Shown piece by piece: positions 7,810-16,001 of a DNA stretch of 35,531 bases. Location of the stretch: contig DXBS01000059.1 of NCBI GenBank assembly GCA_019116405.1, positions 1 to 35,531 on the forward strand, given 5' to 3'. Position 1 is the first letter of the stretch, and the number at the start of each line of letters is the position of its first letter. This DNA comes from Candidatus Gallimonas intestinigallinarum (GTDB lineage Bacteria > Bacillota_A > Clostridia > Christensenellales > Borkfalkiaceae). The notes beneath the pieces were generated by a model that was not told the origin of the DNA, made no database searches, and saw only the letters and a program-made list of their open reading frames with translations. A program made the position numbers and the translations under genes.

Positions 7810-8381
7810 TCATTTTGCCTTATGTCCGCCGAACACCTCTGACATTCCGACGCGTGCAAGCGCCTCATCTAGCTCTAAAACTTCGCCCTCCGACAGAAAA
7901 ACTTCCGCAGCCCCGGCATTTTCCTGCAGGCGGTACGCCTTTCGGGAGCCGGGAATGGGCACAATATACGGCTTTTTGCAGAGCATCTACGCAAGCAAGA
8001 TCTGCGCGGGCGTCGCGTTCTTTTGTGTGGCGATCTTCCTAAGAAGCTCAAACAACGCTGCATTTTCTTCAAACGCCTGCGGCTGAAACTGCGGCATGTC
8101 CGCGCGGTAATCTGTGCCCTTTTCAAAGGTACTGTTTTTGTCGTACTGCTCCGTGAGAACCCCGTTGGCAAGCGGCGAAAACGCGACAAAGCCGATTTGC
8201 AGCTCCTCCAGCACGGGAAACAGCGCCTCATAATCCCGATACATCATCGAATAACGGTTCTGGATCGCCGTGACGGGGCAGACTGCGTGCGCGTGGGCGC
8301 GCCGTATGCGTGCGAAAAGCCCATATATCCCAGCCCTACGGCAGAAACGCGCAGATCTTTCCCTAAAATACGCTCGTACAT
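7810..8381 (-). pseudogene. Broken aldo-keto reductase (internal deletion plus nonsense codon)
   Basis: The ATG at 8381 gives MYERILGKDLRVSAVGLGYM, a typical AKR N-terminus. After about 30 residues the frame breaks, and homology resumes at TAIQNRYSMMYRDYE, which lies about 150 residues further on in intact relatives. The continuation (FVAFSPLANGVLT, then TPAQILLA) hits a TAG exactly where relatives carry Trp before MLCKKPYIVPIPGSRK. Coding-like sequence then continues to a TGA at 7810-7812. The Tyr and Lys catalytic region is deleted, so the product is not expected to work. It lies one base after the FMN-reductase stop and was part of the redox operon. Confidence 0.8.
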
Positions 8382-8382
8382 A

Positions 8383-8919
8383 TCAGACCTTCTTGCCCAT
8401 TTCATACGCCTGCTTGTATGCGGGCGTGCCTTCAATTTTACCCTTTTCGTACACACCCGTGCCGTATATCACGCCGCATTCCTTTGCGCCCTCTACACAA
8501 TCGGCATAGGCGCGGAAACAATCGAGCGTGGTGAGTGTTGCGCTCTTTTCGGTGTCTGCACAGGTCACTATGTAGTAAAATTCCTTATTATTTACTTCCA
8601 GCCAGCGCGCCACAGTACGGTCGATGACCGCTTTTAACTGCGCGTCGATGGAGTAGAAATAAACGGGACTTGCAAGGACAATGACGTCGGCATCGATCAT
8701 CTTTTGCAGAACTTCCGCCATGTCATCTTTTATCACGCATTCCCCTTCATGCCCACGACAATAGTAACACGCATGGCATGGAGCGATTTTTTGATCGGCA
8801 ACACGGATCTTTTCCACCTGATTGCCTGCTTCCGCTGCCCCTTTTGCAAATTGATCGCACAAAATATCCGAATTGCCGCCCTTCCTGGGGCTGCCCGATA
8901 AAATCAAAACCTTTTTCAT
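8383..8919 (-). CDS. NADPH-dependent FMN reductase / flavodoxin-fold flavoprotein
   Basis: The 178-residue protein has the flavodoxin-like fold. LILSGSPRKGGNSD at residues 5-18 is the FMN phosphate-binding loop of the NADPH-dependent FMN reductase family. The Cys-rich stretch CHACYYCRGHEGEC (about 48-61) resembles the iron-sulfur-flavoprotein-like subgroup. IVLASPVYFYSIDAQLKAVID is the usual second FMN contact region. It should be a cytoplasmic flavin-dependent oxidoreductase of unknown electron acceptor. A GAAAGGAG site lies a few bases further upstream than usual. It sits 19 bp after the aldo-keto reductase at 8939-9790. Confidence 0.9.
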   Translation of the reverse strand: MKKVLILSGSPRKGGNSDILCDQFAKGAAEAGNQVEKIRVADQKIAPCHACYYCRGHEGECVIKDDMAEVLQKMIDADVIVLASPVYFYSIDAQLKAVIDRTVARWLEVNNKEFYYIVTCADTEKSATLTTLDCFRAYADCVEGAKECGVIYGTGVYEKGKIEGTPAYKQAYEMGKKV

Positions 8920-8938
8920 GGCAAATTACTCCTTTCAT

Positions 8939-9790
8939 TTATTCCTGATCGTTAAAATCGGGACGGATATTGAGGTATGTCTTTGCCGCATCTTCCAAGG
9001 ACATGTTGTAGTAGCGGGTATTTTTATCCAGCGCCGCGATCTCTTTCATCTCGTCATCGGCGAGCGCAAAGTCGAAGATATCGAGGTTTGCCGCGATATG
9101 CGCGGGATTTTTGGAGCCGGGGATGACGACGTTGCCGCTCTGCACATGCCAGCGAAGTATGACCTGTGCATTCGTCTTGTTGTACTTTTGGGCAAGTCTG
9201 GTGAACACTGCTTCATTGACAAGCGACTTGTCGCCGTGTCCCAGGGGATACCACGCCATCAGCTTGATATCGTATTTGAAGAGATAGGCTTTGAGGCTCG
9301 TCTGCGGATAGTACGGGTGCGCTTCCACCTGCAAGATCTGCGGATTGACCCGGCAGGCATCAATGACCGATTGTACAAGCTCTTCGGGGAAATTGGAAAG
9401 ACCGAGCGCCTTCACTTTTCCCGCCATATACGCCCGTTCCATCGCCTGGTATCCCGCCATAAAATTGCCCACGGGCTGATGCAGGATGAGAAGATCGATA
9501 TAGTCGGTATCCAGCCGCTTGAGCGTATCCTCAATGGCTCTGTCCGCGTCCTCATACTCGGACGGCCACAGCTTTGTCACAAGGAAGACATCTTCACGCC
9601 TGACGCCGCTCCGCTTGATCCCTCTGCCGACGCCGCGCTCATTCATGTAGGCGTTTGCCGTGTCGATGAGTGTATAGCCGCATCTGAGCGCCGAATATGT
9701 CGCCTCCTCCGCATCCTTGGGAGAGAGCAAAAAAGTTCCAAGCCCGAGAGCGGGCATTTTCACTGCGTTATTTAAGTAGACGTATTCCAT
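8939..9790 (-). CDS. Aldo-keto reductase (2,5-diketogluconate reductase-like)
   Basis: This 283-residue protein has nearly the full AKR length. The catalytic tetrad is in place: Asp43 and Tyr48 in LIDTANAYMNE, Lys73 in VTKLW and His104 in ILHQP. The NADPH-site residues appear as IPGSKNPAHIAANLD towards the C-terminus. It should reduce aldehydes or keto-sugars with NADPH in the cytoplasm. The ATG follows CCGGAGG. It lies 16 bp after the flavodoxin gene and shares the N-terminus MEYV-L-N-VKMP with the reductase at 10461-11345, so the two are probably old duplicates. The substrate cannot be told from sequence. Confidence 0.93.
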   Translation of the reverse strand: MEYVYLNNAVKMPALGLGTFLLSPKDAEEATYSALRCGYTLIDTANAYMNERGVGRGIKRSGVRREDVFLVTKLWPSEYEDADRAIEDTLKRLDTDYIDLLILHQPVGNFMAGYQAMERAYMAGKVKALGLSNFPEELVQSVIDACRVNPQILQVEAHPYYPQTSLKAYLFKYDIKLMAWYPLGHGDKSLVNEAVFTRLAQKYNKTNAQVILRWHVQSGNVVIPGSKNPAHIAANLDIFDFALADDEMKEIAALDKNTRYYNMSLEDAAKTYLNIRPDFNDQE

Positions 9791-9806
9791 AAGTAACCTC
9801 CGGAAA

Positions 9807-10448
9807 TTAAAATCCTAAATTTTGCAACCACTCGCTCACGTCGCTTTCAGACGCACCGGAACGGAAGCGCTGACCATCCCGCCAATCGCCGCTCCCTGCC
9901 ATATCGGCAAGATTTTGCGTACTGCTGCCCAAGCCGGAACTGGACGACGTGCAGAAGGTATATACTGTTTTTCCCGTAAAATCATTCGCCGTTACAAAAC
10001 CATTGACGGGCCACGCGGCATCATACCACCAGATGGGGTAGCCGATGAAAACGGTATTATAGTCCGCCCAATTTTCTACGGTTGTAGAGACAAGCTCAAT
10101 ATCGCGCAGTTCGGGATTCTCATACTCCTGCACAACGCGGCTGTTTTCATCCGTCCAGCGCAGATCTGCACTCGTGTAAGGATCGGCGGGGACAAGTTCA
10201 AAAATATTCCCGCCCGTAGCCTCGGCAATCACATTTGCGATCCGTTCCGTGTTGCCCGTCGCCGAGAAATACACAACGAGGATATCGGAATCGCGGTCAA
10301 CCGGAACTTCGGGACGGTCGCCCGATTCTTCATCGCCGACGGTCTGTTCGTTGTCCGCAGAAGGCGTCGGATTGGCTGCGCAGGCGGCGAAGGCAAGCAT
10401 CGTGCCGCACAATATAAGGCTGACAAAGGCAGCAAAAAACTTTTTCAT
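9807..10448 (-). CDS. Flavodoxin domain lipoprotein
   Basis: The 213-residue protein has a signal sequence with a lipobox-like FAAC (Cys23), an acidic linker to about residue 55, and then a complete flavodoxin. ILVVYFSATGNTERIANVI is the FMN phosphate loop, FIGYPIWWYDAAWPVN the aromatic flavin-flanking loop, and FCTSSSSGLGSS the third contact loop. It should carry electrons at the outer face of the membrane, unlike ordinary cytoplasmic flavodoxins. Neighbouring reductases in the same operon suggest a linked redox role, but the partner is unknown. An AAAGGAG site precedes the ATG, and the gap to the upstream reductase is 12 bp. Confidence 0.9.
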   Translation of the reverse strand: MKKFFAAFVSLILCGTMLAFAACAANPTPSADNEQTVGDEESGDRPEVPVDRDSDILVVYFSATGNTERIANVIAEATGGNIFELVPADPYTSADLRWTDENSRVVQEYENPELRDIELVSTTVENWADYNTVFIGYPIWWYDAAWPVNGFVTANDFTGKTVYTFCTSSSSGLGSSTQNLADMAGSGDWRDGQRFRSGASESDVSEWLQNLGF

Positions 10449-10460
10449 CGTATGGCTCCT

Positions 10461-11345
10461 TTACCAATTTTTCTTTGCGGTATCGCTCGTCTTGCCGCGG
10501 CGTTCCTCGACCATACGCACAAACATTTCAACAGTTGCGGGATCGGTGTGGGAGAAGAAGGACGACTGCTCCTTGTCGAGGGCGGCGATCTCCTGCATGA
10601 CCTCGTCTGAGAGCGTGAAGTCAAACACATTGAAGTTCTCCGCCATCCTCTCAATATGCGTGGACTTGGGAATGACCACAATGCCGCGCTGCAAGTGCCA
10701 GCGAAGCATGACCTGCGCCGTCGTCTTGCCATACTTTTTTCCTATCTCCTCAAGCACAGGATCGGTGAACAGTCCGCCTCTGCCCTCGCCGAAGGGCGCC
10801 CATGCCTCGTGTTGCACGCCGTATTTGGTCATCCATTCATGCGCGACCTTTTGCTGGTTGTGCGGGTGCGTCTCCACTTGGTTGACCATAGGCCTGATGC
10901 GTGCGAAAGAACAGAGATCTACCAATCTGTCAGGCAGGAAATTGGACACGCCGATCGCGCGCAGTTTCCCTTCCGCATACAACTCCTCAAGCGCCCGCCA
11001 TGCGCCGTAGTAATCGGAGAACGGCTGGTGCAGCAGAACGAGGTCGATATAGTCGAGCTGCAATTTGCGCAGCGATTCCAGAACGGACTTTCTGCATTCC
11101 TCATAGCCGTAATGCTCGATCCACACTTTGGTGGTGATAAACAGCTCATTGCGGGGAATCCCCGACTTTTTGATGGCGTTGCCGACTTCCTCTTCGTTGA
11201 AGTAGGACTGCGCCGTATCGATATGGCGATAGCCGACGGAAAGCGCATCCGCGACGCACCGTTCGCATTCGTCCTTCGTCACCTGGTACACGCCGTAGCC
11301 GAGCTGGGGCATCTTGACCCCGTTTGCAAGCGTTACATATTCCAT
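10461..11345 (-). CDS. Aldo-keto reductase, first gene of the redox operon
   Basis: The 294-residue protein has the complete AKR tetrad: Asp43 and Tyr48 in HIDTAQSYFNEEE, Lys73 in TTKVW and His106 in LLHQP. IPKSTHIERMAENFNVFDF is the NADPH adenosine site. The start was set at the ATG at 11345, which follows AAGGAGG at ideal spacing. The in-frame ATG ten codons upstream has no such site and overlaps the -10 box. It is a cytoplasmic NADPH-dependent carbonyl reductase of unknown substrate. It leads the run of redox genes down to 7397 and is the nearest likely target of the LysR regulator upstream. Confidence 0.93.
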   Translation of the reverse strand: MEYVTLANGVKMPQLGYGVYQVTKDECERCVADALSVGYRHIDTAQSYFNEEEVGNAIKKSGIPRNELFITTKVWIEHYGYEECRKSVLESLRKLQLDYIDLVLLHQPFSDYYGAWRALEELYAEGKLRAIGVSNFLPDRLVDLCSFARIRPMVNQVETHPHNQQKVAHEWMTKYGVQHEAWAPFGEGRGGLFTDPVLEEIGKKYGKTTAQVMLRWHLQRGIVVIPKSTHIERMAENFNVFDFTLSDEVMQEIAALDKEQSSFFSHTDPATVEMFVRMVEERRGKTSDTAKKNW

Positions 11346-11375
11346 ACAAGATTCCTCCTTTTTTGTTACACCCAT

Positions 11376-11381
11376 AGTATA
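11376..11381 (-). promoter_or_regulatory. Extended -10 promoter of the redox operon
   Basis: Minus-strand TATACT is preceded by TGC (extended -10). No good -35 box is present, as expected for an activator-dependent promoter downstream of a LysR gene. The -10 box ends 30 bp before the start codon at 11345. Confidence 0.5.
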
Positions 11382-11440
11382 GCACGCCTTCTTTCAAAAG
11401 GGAATCACCAATAAGTTCACTGTATAAACTGAAAGTAAAT

Positions 11441-11479
11441 ACAAAGAAAGAAAAACCGTGCATTCATCTGAATACACGG
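11441..11479 (-). terminator. Terminator of the LysR gene
   Basis: On the minus strand CCGTGTATTC-AGAT-GAATGCACGG forms a 10-bp stem with one wobble pair (11456-11479). It is followed by TTTTTCTTTCTTTG. Confidence 0.75.
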
Positions 11480-11514
11480 CGATTGCATTGATTTCCTTAT
11501 GATATTCCTTGAAA

Positions 11515-12405
11515 TCAGTTTGCGGCAATCGAACTTAAAATATCAACAAACTTCTTGACGAGTTTTGTGGGGGTCGGCGAATAGAACACGCCGAAAGGAA
11601 TGGTATCTTCCCAATCGGCGGGAATCAGCCTTAAAAGCGGGTGTACATCCTCCCAGCCCTCTACAGTGATAATGGGCGTGTTCTCCGTGACGGCGCGGTT
11701 GTAGGCGGAGATGTTAAACATTTCAAAATCATCCGTCTTTACGCCTTTTGCCTCCAATTTGTCGCGCAGATCATCGATATATTTATTCCAACCGCGGCGA
11801 ATAAATAAAACCTTGCGGGTTTTCAGCTTGTCAAATGTAATAAATGTTTCAGCATTCAGCGCGTGCGCCACGGGTACGGCGAGAAGGATCTTTTTGTCGT
11901 ACATATGCGCGGCAAGGCAGTGGCGTTCCTTCAGAAAATTATCGTCGTACAGCCCCGCAACGACGTCGATGTGCTGCCCCAAGTTGCGCAGAATCTCCAC
12001 CGCGTTGACGGGATTGTTGTCAAAGGGGATAAGTTCGATCTTCAGACTCGGCATGCGGCTCCGGATCTGCGACCATATGTCGAGAATGAAGTTTGCGGGC
12101 GTCATGACCGACGTGCCGATACGAATGGACTTGCGCCTCTCCCCCTCGTCGATCTCCCGCACCTTCTGCACGGCACGGGCAAGATATTCGAGCAGATACC
12201 TTGCATCCTGCAAAAAACTTTCACCTGCTTTTGTAAGACGCAAACCGTGATTGGTGCGGCCGAACAGCGATACGGAAAGCTCCTTTTCCAGCGCGTTGAT
12301 CTGCTTCATGACCGCGGTGGGCGTGATGTACAGATCATCCGCCGCCTTAGTAAAACTGCCAACTTCCGCAACTTTGATAAATGTTTCCAGCCGCCCGTCA
12401 AACAT
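11515..12405 (-). CDS. LysR-family transcriptional regulator
   Basis: The 296-residue protein starts at the ATG at 12405, which follows AGAGGTG; an ATG five codons upstream lacks a binding site. Residues 1-60 are the winged helix-turn-helix (FIKVAEVGSFTKAADDLYIT, ending LFGRTNHGLRLTKAGE). The rest is the two-lobed effector-binding domain (IRIGTSVMTPANFILDIWSQ and onward). LysR proteins usually activate nearby or divergent operons in response to a small molecule. The redox operon starting at 11345 has a promoter without a -35 box and is the likely target. The gene has its own promoter and terminator. Its first codons and promoter are copied at 33580-33711. Confidence 0.92.
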   Translation of the reverse strand: MFDGRLETFIKVAEVGSFTKAADDLYITPTAVMKQINALEKELSVSLFGRTNHGLRLTKAGESFLQDARYLLEYLARAVQKVREIDEGERRKSIRIGTSVMTPANFILDIWSQIRSRMPSLKIELIPFDNNPVNAVEILRNLGQHIDVVAGLYDDNFLKERHCLAAHMYDKKILLAVPVAHALNAETFITFDKLKTRKVLFIRRGWNKYIDDLRDKLEAKGVKTDDFEMFNISAYNRAVTENTPIITVEGWEDVHPLLRLIPADWEDTIPFGVFYSPTPTKLVKKFVDILSSIAAN

Positions 12406-12497
12406 TGCACACCTCTGCATCGACTTTCAGTAAATATATTATAGCAGATAAAAGTGAGAATGTCCAATGTTTCTTTCAGAGCCTGTTTTCCATAACA
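12364..12497. repeat. Repeat: LysR 5' end and promoter (source copy)
   Basis: This stretch covers the first LysR codons, ribosome site, promoter and about 30 bp upstream. It reappears almost unchanged at about 33576-33711. Inside it, CGCAACTTTGATAAA is also shared with the repeat at 28190-28304. Outside it the copies diverge at once. Confidence 0.85.
12438..12467 (-). promoter_or_regulatory. Sigma-A promoter of the LysR gene
   Basis: Minus-strand TTGGAC (12462-12467), an 18-bp spacer and a perfect TATAAT (12438-12443), about 30 bp before the start at 12405. Confidence 0.75.
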
Positions 12498-12616
12498 ATT
12501 TTGCAAACGTTGACGTCCGCAAGAAATTATGCCACCATATCCGACCCGAAAAGGCAATTTTCGGAGGGAGCGTTTTCATCGAACGATCCTCCCAAAAAAT
12601 CGCGGGCAAACCAAAT

Positions 12617-12638
12617 GCCGCCCCGGAGCCGGAGCGGC
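12617..12638 (-). terminator. Terminator-like GC hairpin after the ABC operon
   Basis: A GC-rich inverted repeat (GCCGCCCC with GGAGCGGC, one wobble) lies just after the last permease. Only ATTTGGTTT follows on the minus strand, so it is a weak candidate. The remaining sequence from 12498 to 12656 shows no gene. Confidence 0.35.
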
Positions 12639-12656
12639 TTTTGTCAGAAAAGAATG

Positions 12657-13502
12657 TTAACCCTTGACTGCACCAACGGAGACGCCGTTGATGAGCACCT
12701 TCTGAAAGAAGAAGAACAGCACCGCGCACGGGATGAGCATGACGGTTGCCGCCGCCATCTGTACGTTTGCGGGGGGAATGCCGCCGGCGTTGTTGACGTA
12801 GCGATAATACAGCCCCAGAGAGAGGTTGTACATGGCGGGCTCGTTGATGTAGAGCAGGGGCGTCATGAAGTCGTTCCAGCAGCCGAGGAATGCCGTAAGC
12901 ATGACATAGCCTACAATGGGCATACTCATAGGCATGACGATGACCGCATAGATGACGAACTTGTTGGCGCCGTCAATCTTTGCCGCCTCGCAGATGGTAT
13001 CCGGGATCCCGCGCATGTACTGACGCATCAGGAAAATGTTGAGTGCGCCGCCGCCGAAGAATCCGGGAACGATGAGCGGAAGCCAGGAGTTTGTCCAGCC
13101 CATGCCGTAGTACATTTTATAGAGCGGGATCTGCATGCAGATCGCAGGGAGCATGAGCGTGGCGAGCACGACGGAGAAACACAGTTCCCTGCCCTTAAAG
13201 CGCAGCTTGGAAAAGCCATAGGCGCACAGGCTGGAGGAAAGCGTGATGCCCACCATGTTGACGACGCCGATGATGAGCGTATTCTTCAGCCACCAGAAAT
13301 ATTCTGCATCCAGCGCATCAATGTAGGGCTGGATGGTGAACTCTGTAGGGAACAGTTCTCCAAAGCGGATGTCAAGGTCGTTCATGAAGGACTTCAGGAG
13401 CATCTCCAGTACGGGGAACAGGAAAATGACAGCCAGAAGTACGAGCACGACGTATTTCACGACATCGCCTATGATCTTCCTTGCACGAATGGATTTTGTC
13501 AT
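12657..13502 (-). CDS. Sugar ABC transporter permease, CUT1 family (second permease)
   Basis: The 281-residue integral membrane protein has six predicted helices and the permease coupling motif EAAKIDGANKFVIYAVIVMP at about residues 190-209, which docks on the ATPase. It resembles the MalG/AraQ half of carbohydrate importers. The start at 13502 (MTKSIRARK) overlaps the stop of the first permease in an ATGA arrangement, so translation is coupled. No ATPase gene is present; CUT1 importers of Bacillota often borrow a shared MsiK/MalK-type ATPase encoded elsewhere. It is the last gene of the operon. The sugar cannot be named from sequence. Confidence 0.93.
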   Translation of the reverse strand: MTKSIRARKIIGDVVKYVVLVLLAVIFLFPVLEMLLKSFMNDLDIRFGELFPTEFTIQPYIDALDAEYFWWLKNTLIIGVVNMVGITLSSSLCAYGFSKLRFKGRELCFSVVLATLMLPAICMQIPLYKMYYGMGWTNSWLPLIVPGFFGGGALNIFLMRQYMRGIPDTICEAAKIDGANKFVIYAVIVMPMSMPIVGYVMLTAFLGCWNDFMTPLLYINEPAMYNLSLGLYYRYVNNAGGIPPANVQMAAATVMLIPCAVLFFFFQKVLINGVSVGAVKG

Positions 13503-14416
13503 ACGTCCTCCCCGTAGTAGACCCATTTGTTGAGTTTGAAGGTCAGGCCCGAGAGGATCGCAATGATGATGAAGAGAATCCAGCTCAGTGCGCACGCCAT
13601 CGAAAGGTCTGTACTGTTATAGAAGTCATAAATCTGCACGACGATAAAGTCAAGCGCCTCCTTCCCGCTCGGCTCGATGTTCAGCGTGATGACGTTTGAG
13701 AACACCTGCAGCGAGTTGATGATGCCCATGACAAGGTTGTAGAAGATGATGGGCGTACACATGGGAATGGTGATCTTGAAAAGCTTGACGAGGGCGCTGG
13801 CGCCCTCCAGGTCTGCCACCTCATAGAGCGTGACGGGGATGGACTTAATCTGCGCGATCCAGAGGATCATGCTGCTGCCGATCGTAAAGAGCCCCATGAC
13901 GATGAAGGTGAACATGGCGGTATCGCCGGAGTCGTAAAACGGGAAGGACGGGATGCCGCAGGCATTGAGAATGACGTTGAATGCGCTCATGTCCGTTCCG
14001 TTTGCCAGCATCGACCAAAGAATGCCGCTGACCACCGTGGGAATCATGACGGGGAGATAGTAGATGACGCGGAACGCCTTGATCCCCTTGATATCCTTGG
14101 TGAGCAGAAGCGCTAAGGCAAAGGAGAGAACGAGCGTGAGCGGAAGCGAAATGACCGTAAACAGGAAGGTGATCCCGAGCGAGCGGCCGATCTCCGGCCA
14201 AAACTCGTTGAAGATCATGGAATAGTTCTCAAATCCGACCCATTCCCCCACGCCCTGCACCGTCGTATAGGTGCGCGTAAAGCTGTAGACGAGCGACGAG
14301 ACCATCGGGTACAGCGTGAACATCAGAATACCAATGACGACGGGCAGGATGAACAAAAAGGATGTCAGCCAATCGACGGCAATCCGCTTTCTTTTGCTTG
14401 GTGTAATTGCTTTCAT
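13499..14416 (-). CDS. Sugar ABC transporter permease, CUT1 family (first permease)
   Basis: The 305-residue membrane protein belongs to the MalF/UgpA/LacF half of CUT1 importers. A cytoplasmic basic N-terminus (PSKRKRIAVDW) leads into about six helices. The coupling loop EVADLEGASALVKLFKITIP lies at about residue 210. The ATG follows GGGAGGT. It forms a heterodimer with the permease that overlaps its end. A stable stem-loop (14429-14459) separates it from the solute-binding-protein gene. Confidence 0.93.
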   Translation of the reverse strand: MKAITPSKRKRIAVDWLTSFLFILPVVIGILMFTLYPMVSSLVYSFTRTYTTVQGVGEWVGFENYSMIFNEFWPEIGRSLGITFLFTVISLPLTLVLSFALALLLTKDIKGIKAFRVIYYLPVMIPTVVSGILWSMLANGTDMSAFNVILNACGIPSFPFYDSGDTAMFTFIVMGLFTIGSSMILWIAQIKSIPVTLYEVADLEGASALVKLFKITIPMCTPIIFYNLVMGIINSLQVFSNVITLNIEPSGKEALDFIVVQIYDFYNSTDLSMACALSWILFIIIAILSGLTFKLNKWVYYGEDV

Positions 14417-14428
14417 TGCGACCTCCCA

Positions 14429-14459
14429 CCCTTCCCCCGCAGGGAGCCCGCGGGAAGGG
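14429..14459 (-). promoter_or_regulatory. Intercistronic stem-loop
   Basis: CCCTTCCCCCGC and GCGGGAAGGG pair around a short loop with two bulged C residues. It sits between the binding-protein gene and the permeases with no T tract. Such hairpins often protect the upstream message and give more binding protein than permease; that effect is inferred here. Confidence 0.5.
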
Positions 14460-14471
14460 CGATGATGTTTT

Positions 14472-15986
14472 TCAGTTTGCGGCGTTGATACGCGCCATCA
14501 TGACATTCTTGTACTCGTCCACTCTGGCATAGATCGCCGCATAATTGGTACGGTTGAGTTCGAGCGTCAGATCGGCCGGCCAAAACTCATCCTTGACGAC
14601 GTACGTCATGATGGAGATGCAGTTGTCGCTCACCGTCTTCTGTGCTGTTGCAGGGAAGGAGTAGATATCGTTGACCGCGATCGCCGTCTGGCCCTCACGC
14701 TCCTCGACGAACGCCTCGTGGTTGAGGTCGGCGCTGCCGTACTCCATCCACGTTCCGCTGTCCTTCATGGACATGAGCGAGGGAACCCCCATGCCCGTTT
14801 CGCCGATGGCGTTCTGCCCCTCTTCACTCACGATATACTTGAGGAAGAGCCATGCGTAGTCGGCATTGGTCATCTTCTCGTTTGTGCCCTCTTTGGTCTC
14901 GGCATATTCGGAAACGCGCGTGGCAGCGAGCGAAGTGATCGCATAGCCCGTGCAGCCGACGCCGACGTAGTCGTACGGGAAGGGCAAAAAGTCCACTTCA
15001 AAGGTCGCGTTGTAGGAGTTTACCTCCCCCCAAGAAGGACGGGTGGTGAACCACATTGCCGCCTGCGAGTTGGGGAACGCCGCAGCGCCTGTAGAGGCGA
15101 GGGACTGCCTGACGTAGCCGGGCCTTGCGAGCGTTTCATGCATGGAGCGGTAGGCAAGCATCGTCTCTTCCGCATCGACGCTGAGCATATTCTCGTAATC
15201 GGGCGTTTCGCCGTCGCCCGCCTTGTCGAGGCTGATCGTGCTGCCGCCGAAGTGGCGCAGGATGGGCTCGTAAGCGGGATACCAGTTGTAGCGCGCATCC
15301 AGAGCAACCGTGCCGCGGATGAGACCTGCAAGCCGCTCCTCCTGCGGAATGTTGGAAGAATTGGCAGCGTTTTCCTCTACCTTCCGCGTGACCGCCTCAC
15401 AGACCTCATAGAAGGTCTCGAGATCCCACGCCTCCTTGAGCGCTTCAAAGGAACCGTAACCCGCATACATCTCCCCATTCTCGCCGGGAACGTAGGAGAG
15501 CATGGTCTTGTTGACGAACGTGACGACCTTGTTATAGTCGCGCGGCATGAACCAGATGCCCTCGTCCTCGCTGTTATAGTGCGTCGTCTCGATGAGTTCC
15601 GGATAAATATCGTCGAAGGAGAAGGTGTCGTCCTCCTCGTCAAACGTGCGCAGGTCGAGGAAGTGTCCGTTTGAGGAATACGCCGCGTGCTGATCGCCGG
15701 GCGTGAAGACCACGTCGGGGAAGGAAGAGTTCTGGACGTAGTTGTTCATACCCGTAGCATAGTCGCCGGGGATGGCGTCCATCTGCACAATGACGTTGGG
15801 ATACTTCACCTGGAAGCCGTTTTTGTACTTGCGGAAGATCTCTTGCTCCGTCGTGCTGCCCAGCACGCCGACCTCGATGACGACCTTGCCCGTCTCGTCC
15901 TCCGGCTCCTCCTCAAAGGGATTGGTGCAGGCAGTCAGCGTAAAACACATTCCAGCTGCCAGCAAAATACTCAATAACCTTTTCAT
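14472..15986 (-). CDS. Extracellular solute-binding protein of a sugar ABC importer (lipoprotein)
   Basis: The 504-residue protein has a signal peptide with a clear lipobox (LTAC, Cys20) and an acidic linker, then a family-1 type binding-protein fold. VVIEVGVLG starts the first strand, FQVKYPNVIVQMDAIPGDYA and VVFTPGDQHA are typical of this class, and FPYDYVGVGCTGYAITSLAA and DYAWLFLKYIVSEEGQ mark the second lobe. It captures a sugar or oligosaccharide outside the membrane and hands it to the two permeases downstream. It lies 15 bp after the 826-residue lipoprotein gene. At 504 residues it is longer than the usual 400-450, as often seen for oligosaccharide binders. Confidence 0.93.
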   Translation of the reverse strand: MKRLLSILLAAGMCFTLTACTNPFEEEPEDETGKVVIEVGVLGSTTEQEIFRKYKNGFQVKYPNVIVQMDAIPGDYATGMNNYVQNSSFPDVVFTPGDQHAAYSSNGHFLDLRTFDEEDDTFSFDDIYPELIETTHYNSEDEGIWFMPRDYNKVVTFVNKTMLSYVPGENGEMYAGYGSFEALKEAWDLETFYEVCEAVTRKVEENAANSSNIPQEERLAGLIRGTVALDARYNWYPAYEPILRHFGGSTISLDKAGDGETPDYENMLSVDAEETMLAYRSMHETLARPGYVRQSLASTGAAAFPNSQAAMWFTTRPSWGEVNSYNATFEVDFLPFPYDYVGVGCTGYAITSLAATRVSEYAETKEGTNEKMTNADYAWLFLKYIVSEEGQNAIGETGMGVPSLMSMKDSGTWMEYGSADLNHEAFVEEREGQTAIAVNDIYSFPATAQKTVSDNCISIMTYVVKDEFWPADLTLELNRTNYAAIYARVDEYKNVMMARINAAN

Positions 15987-16001
15987 AAAACCTCCGTTAT
16001 G

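Noticed and set aside
7984..7990. TAG in the aldo-keto reductase remnant considered as a recoded sense codon
   Set aside because: The same gene also has a large internal deletion with frame loss, so simple decay explains it; no other gene here has an in-frame TAG at a conserved residue.
12498..12515. TTGCAAACGTTGACG, similar to a LacI operator
   Set aside because: It is a poor palindrome and lies downstream of the permease and upstream of the LysR promoter, with no gene it could sensibly control as a repressor site.
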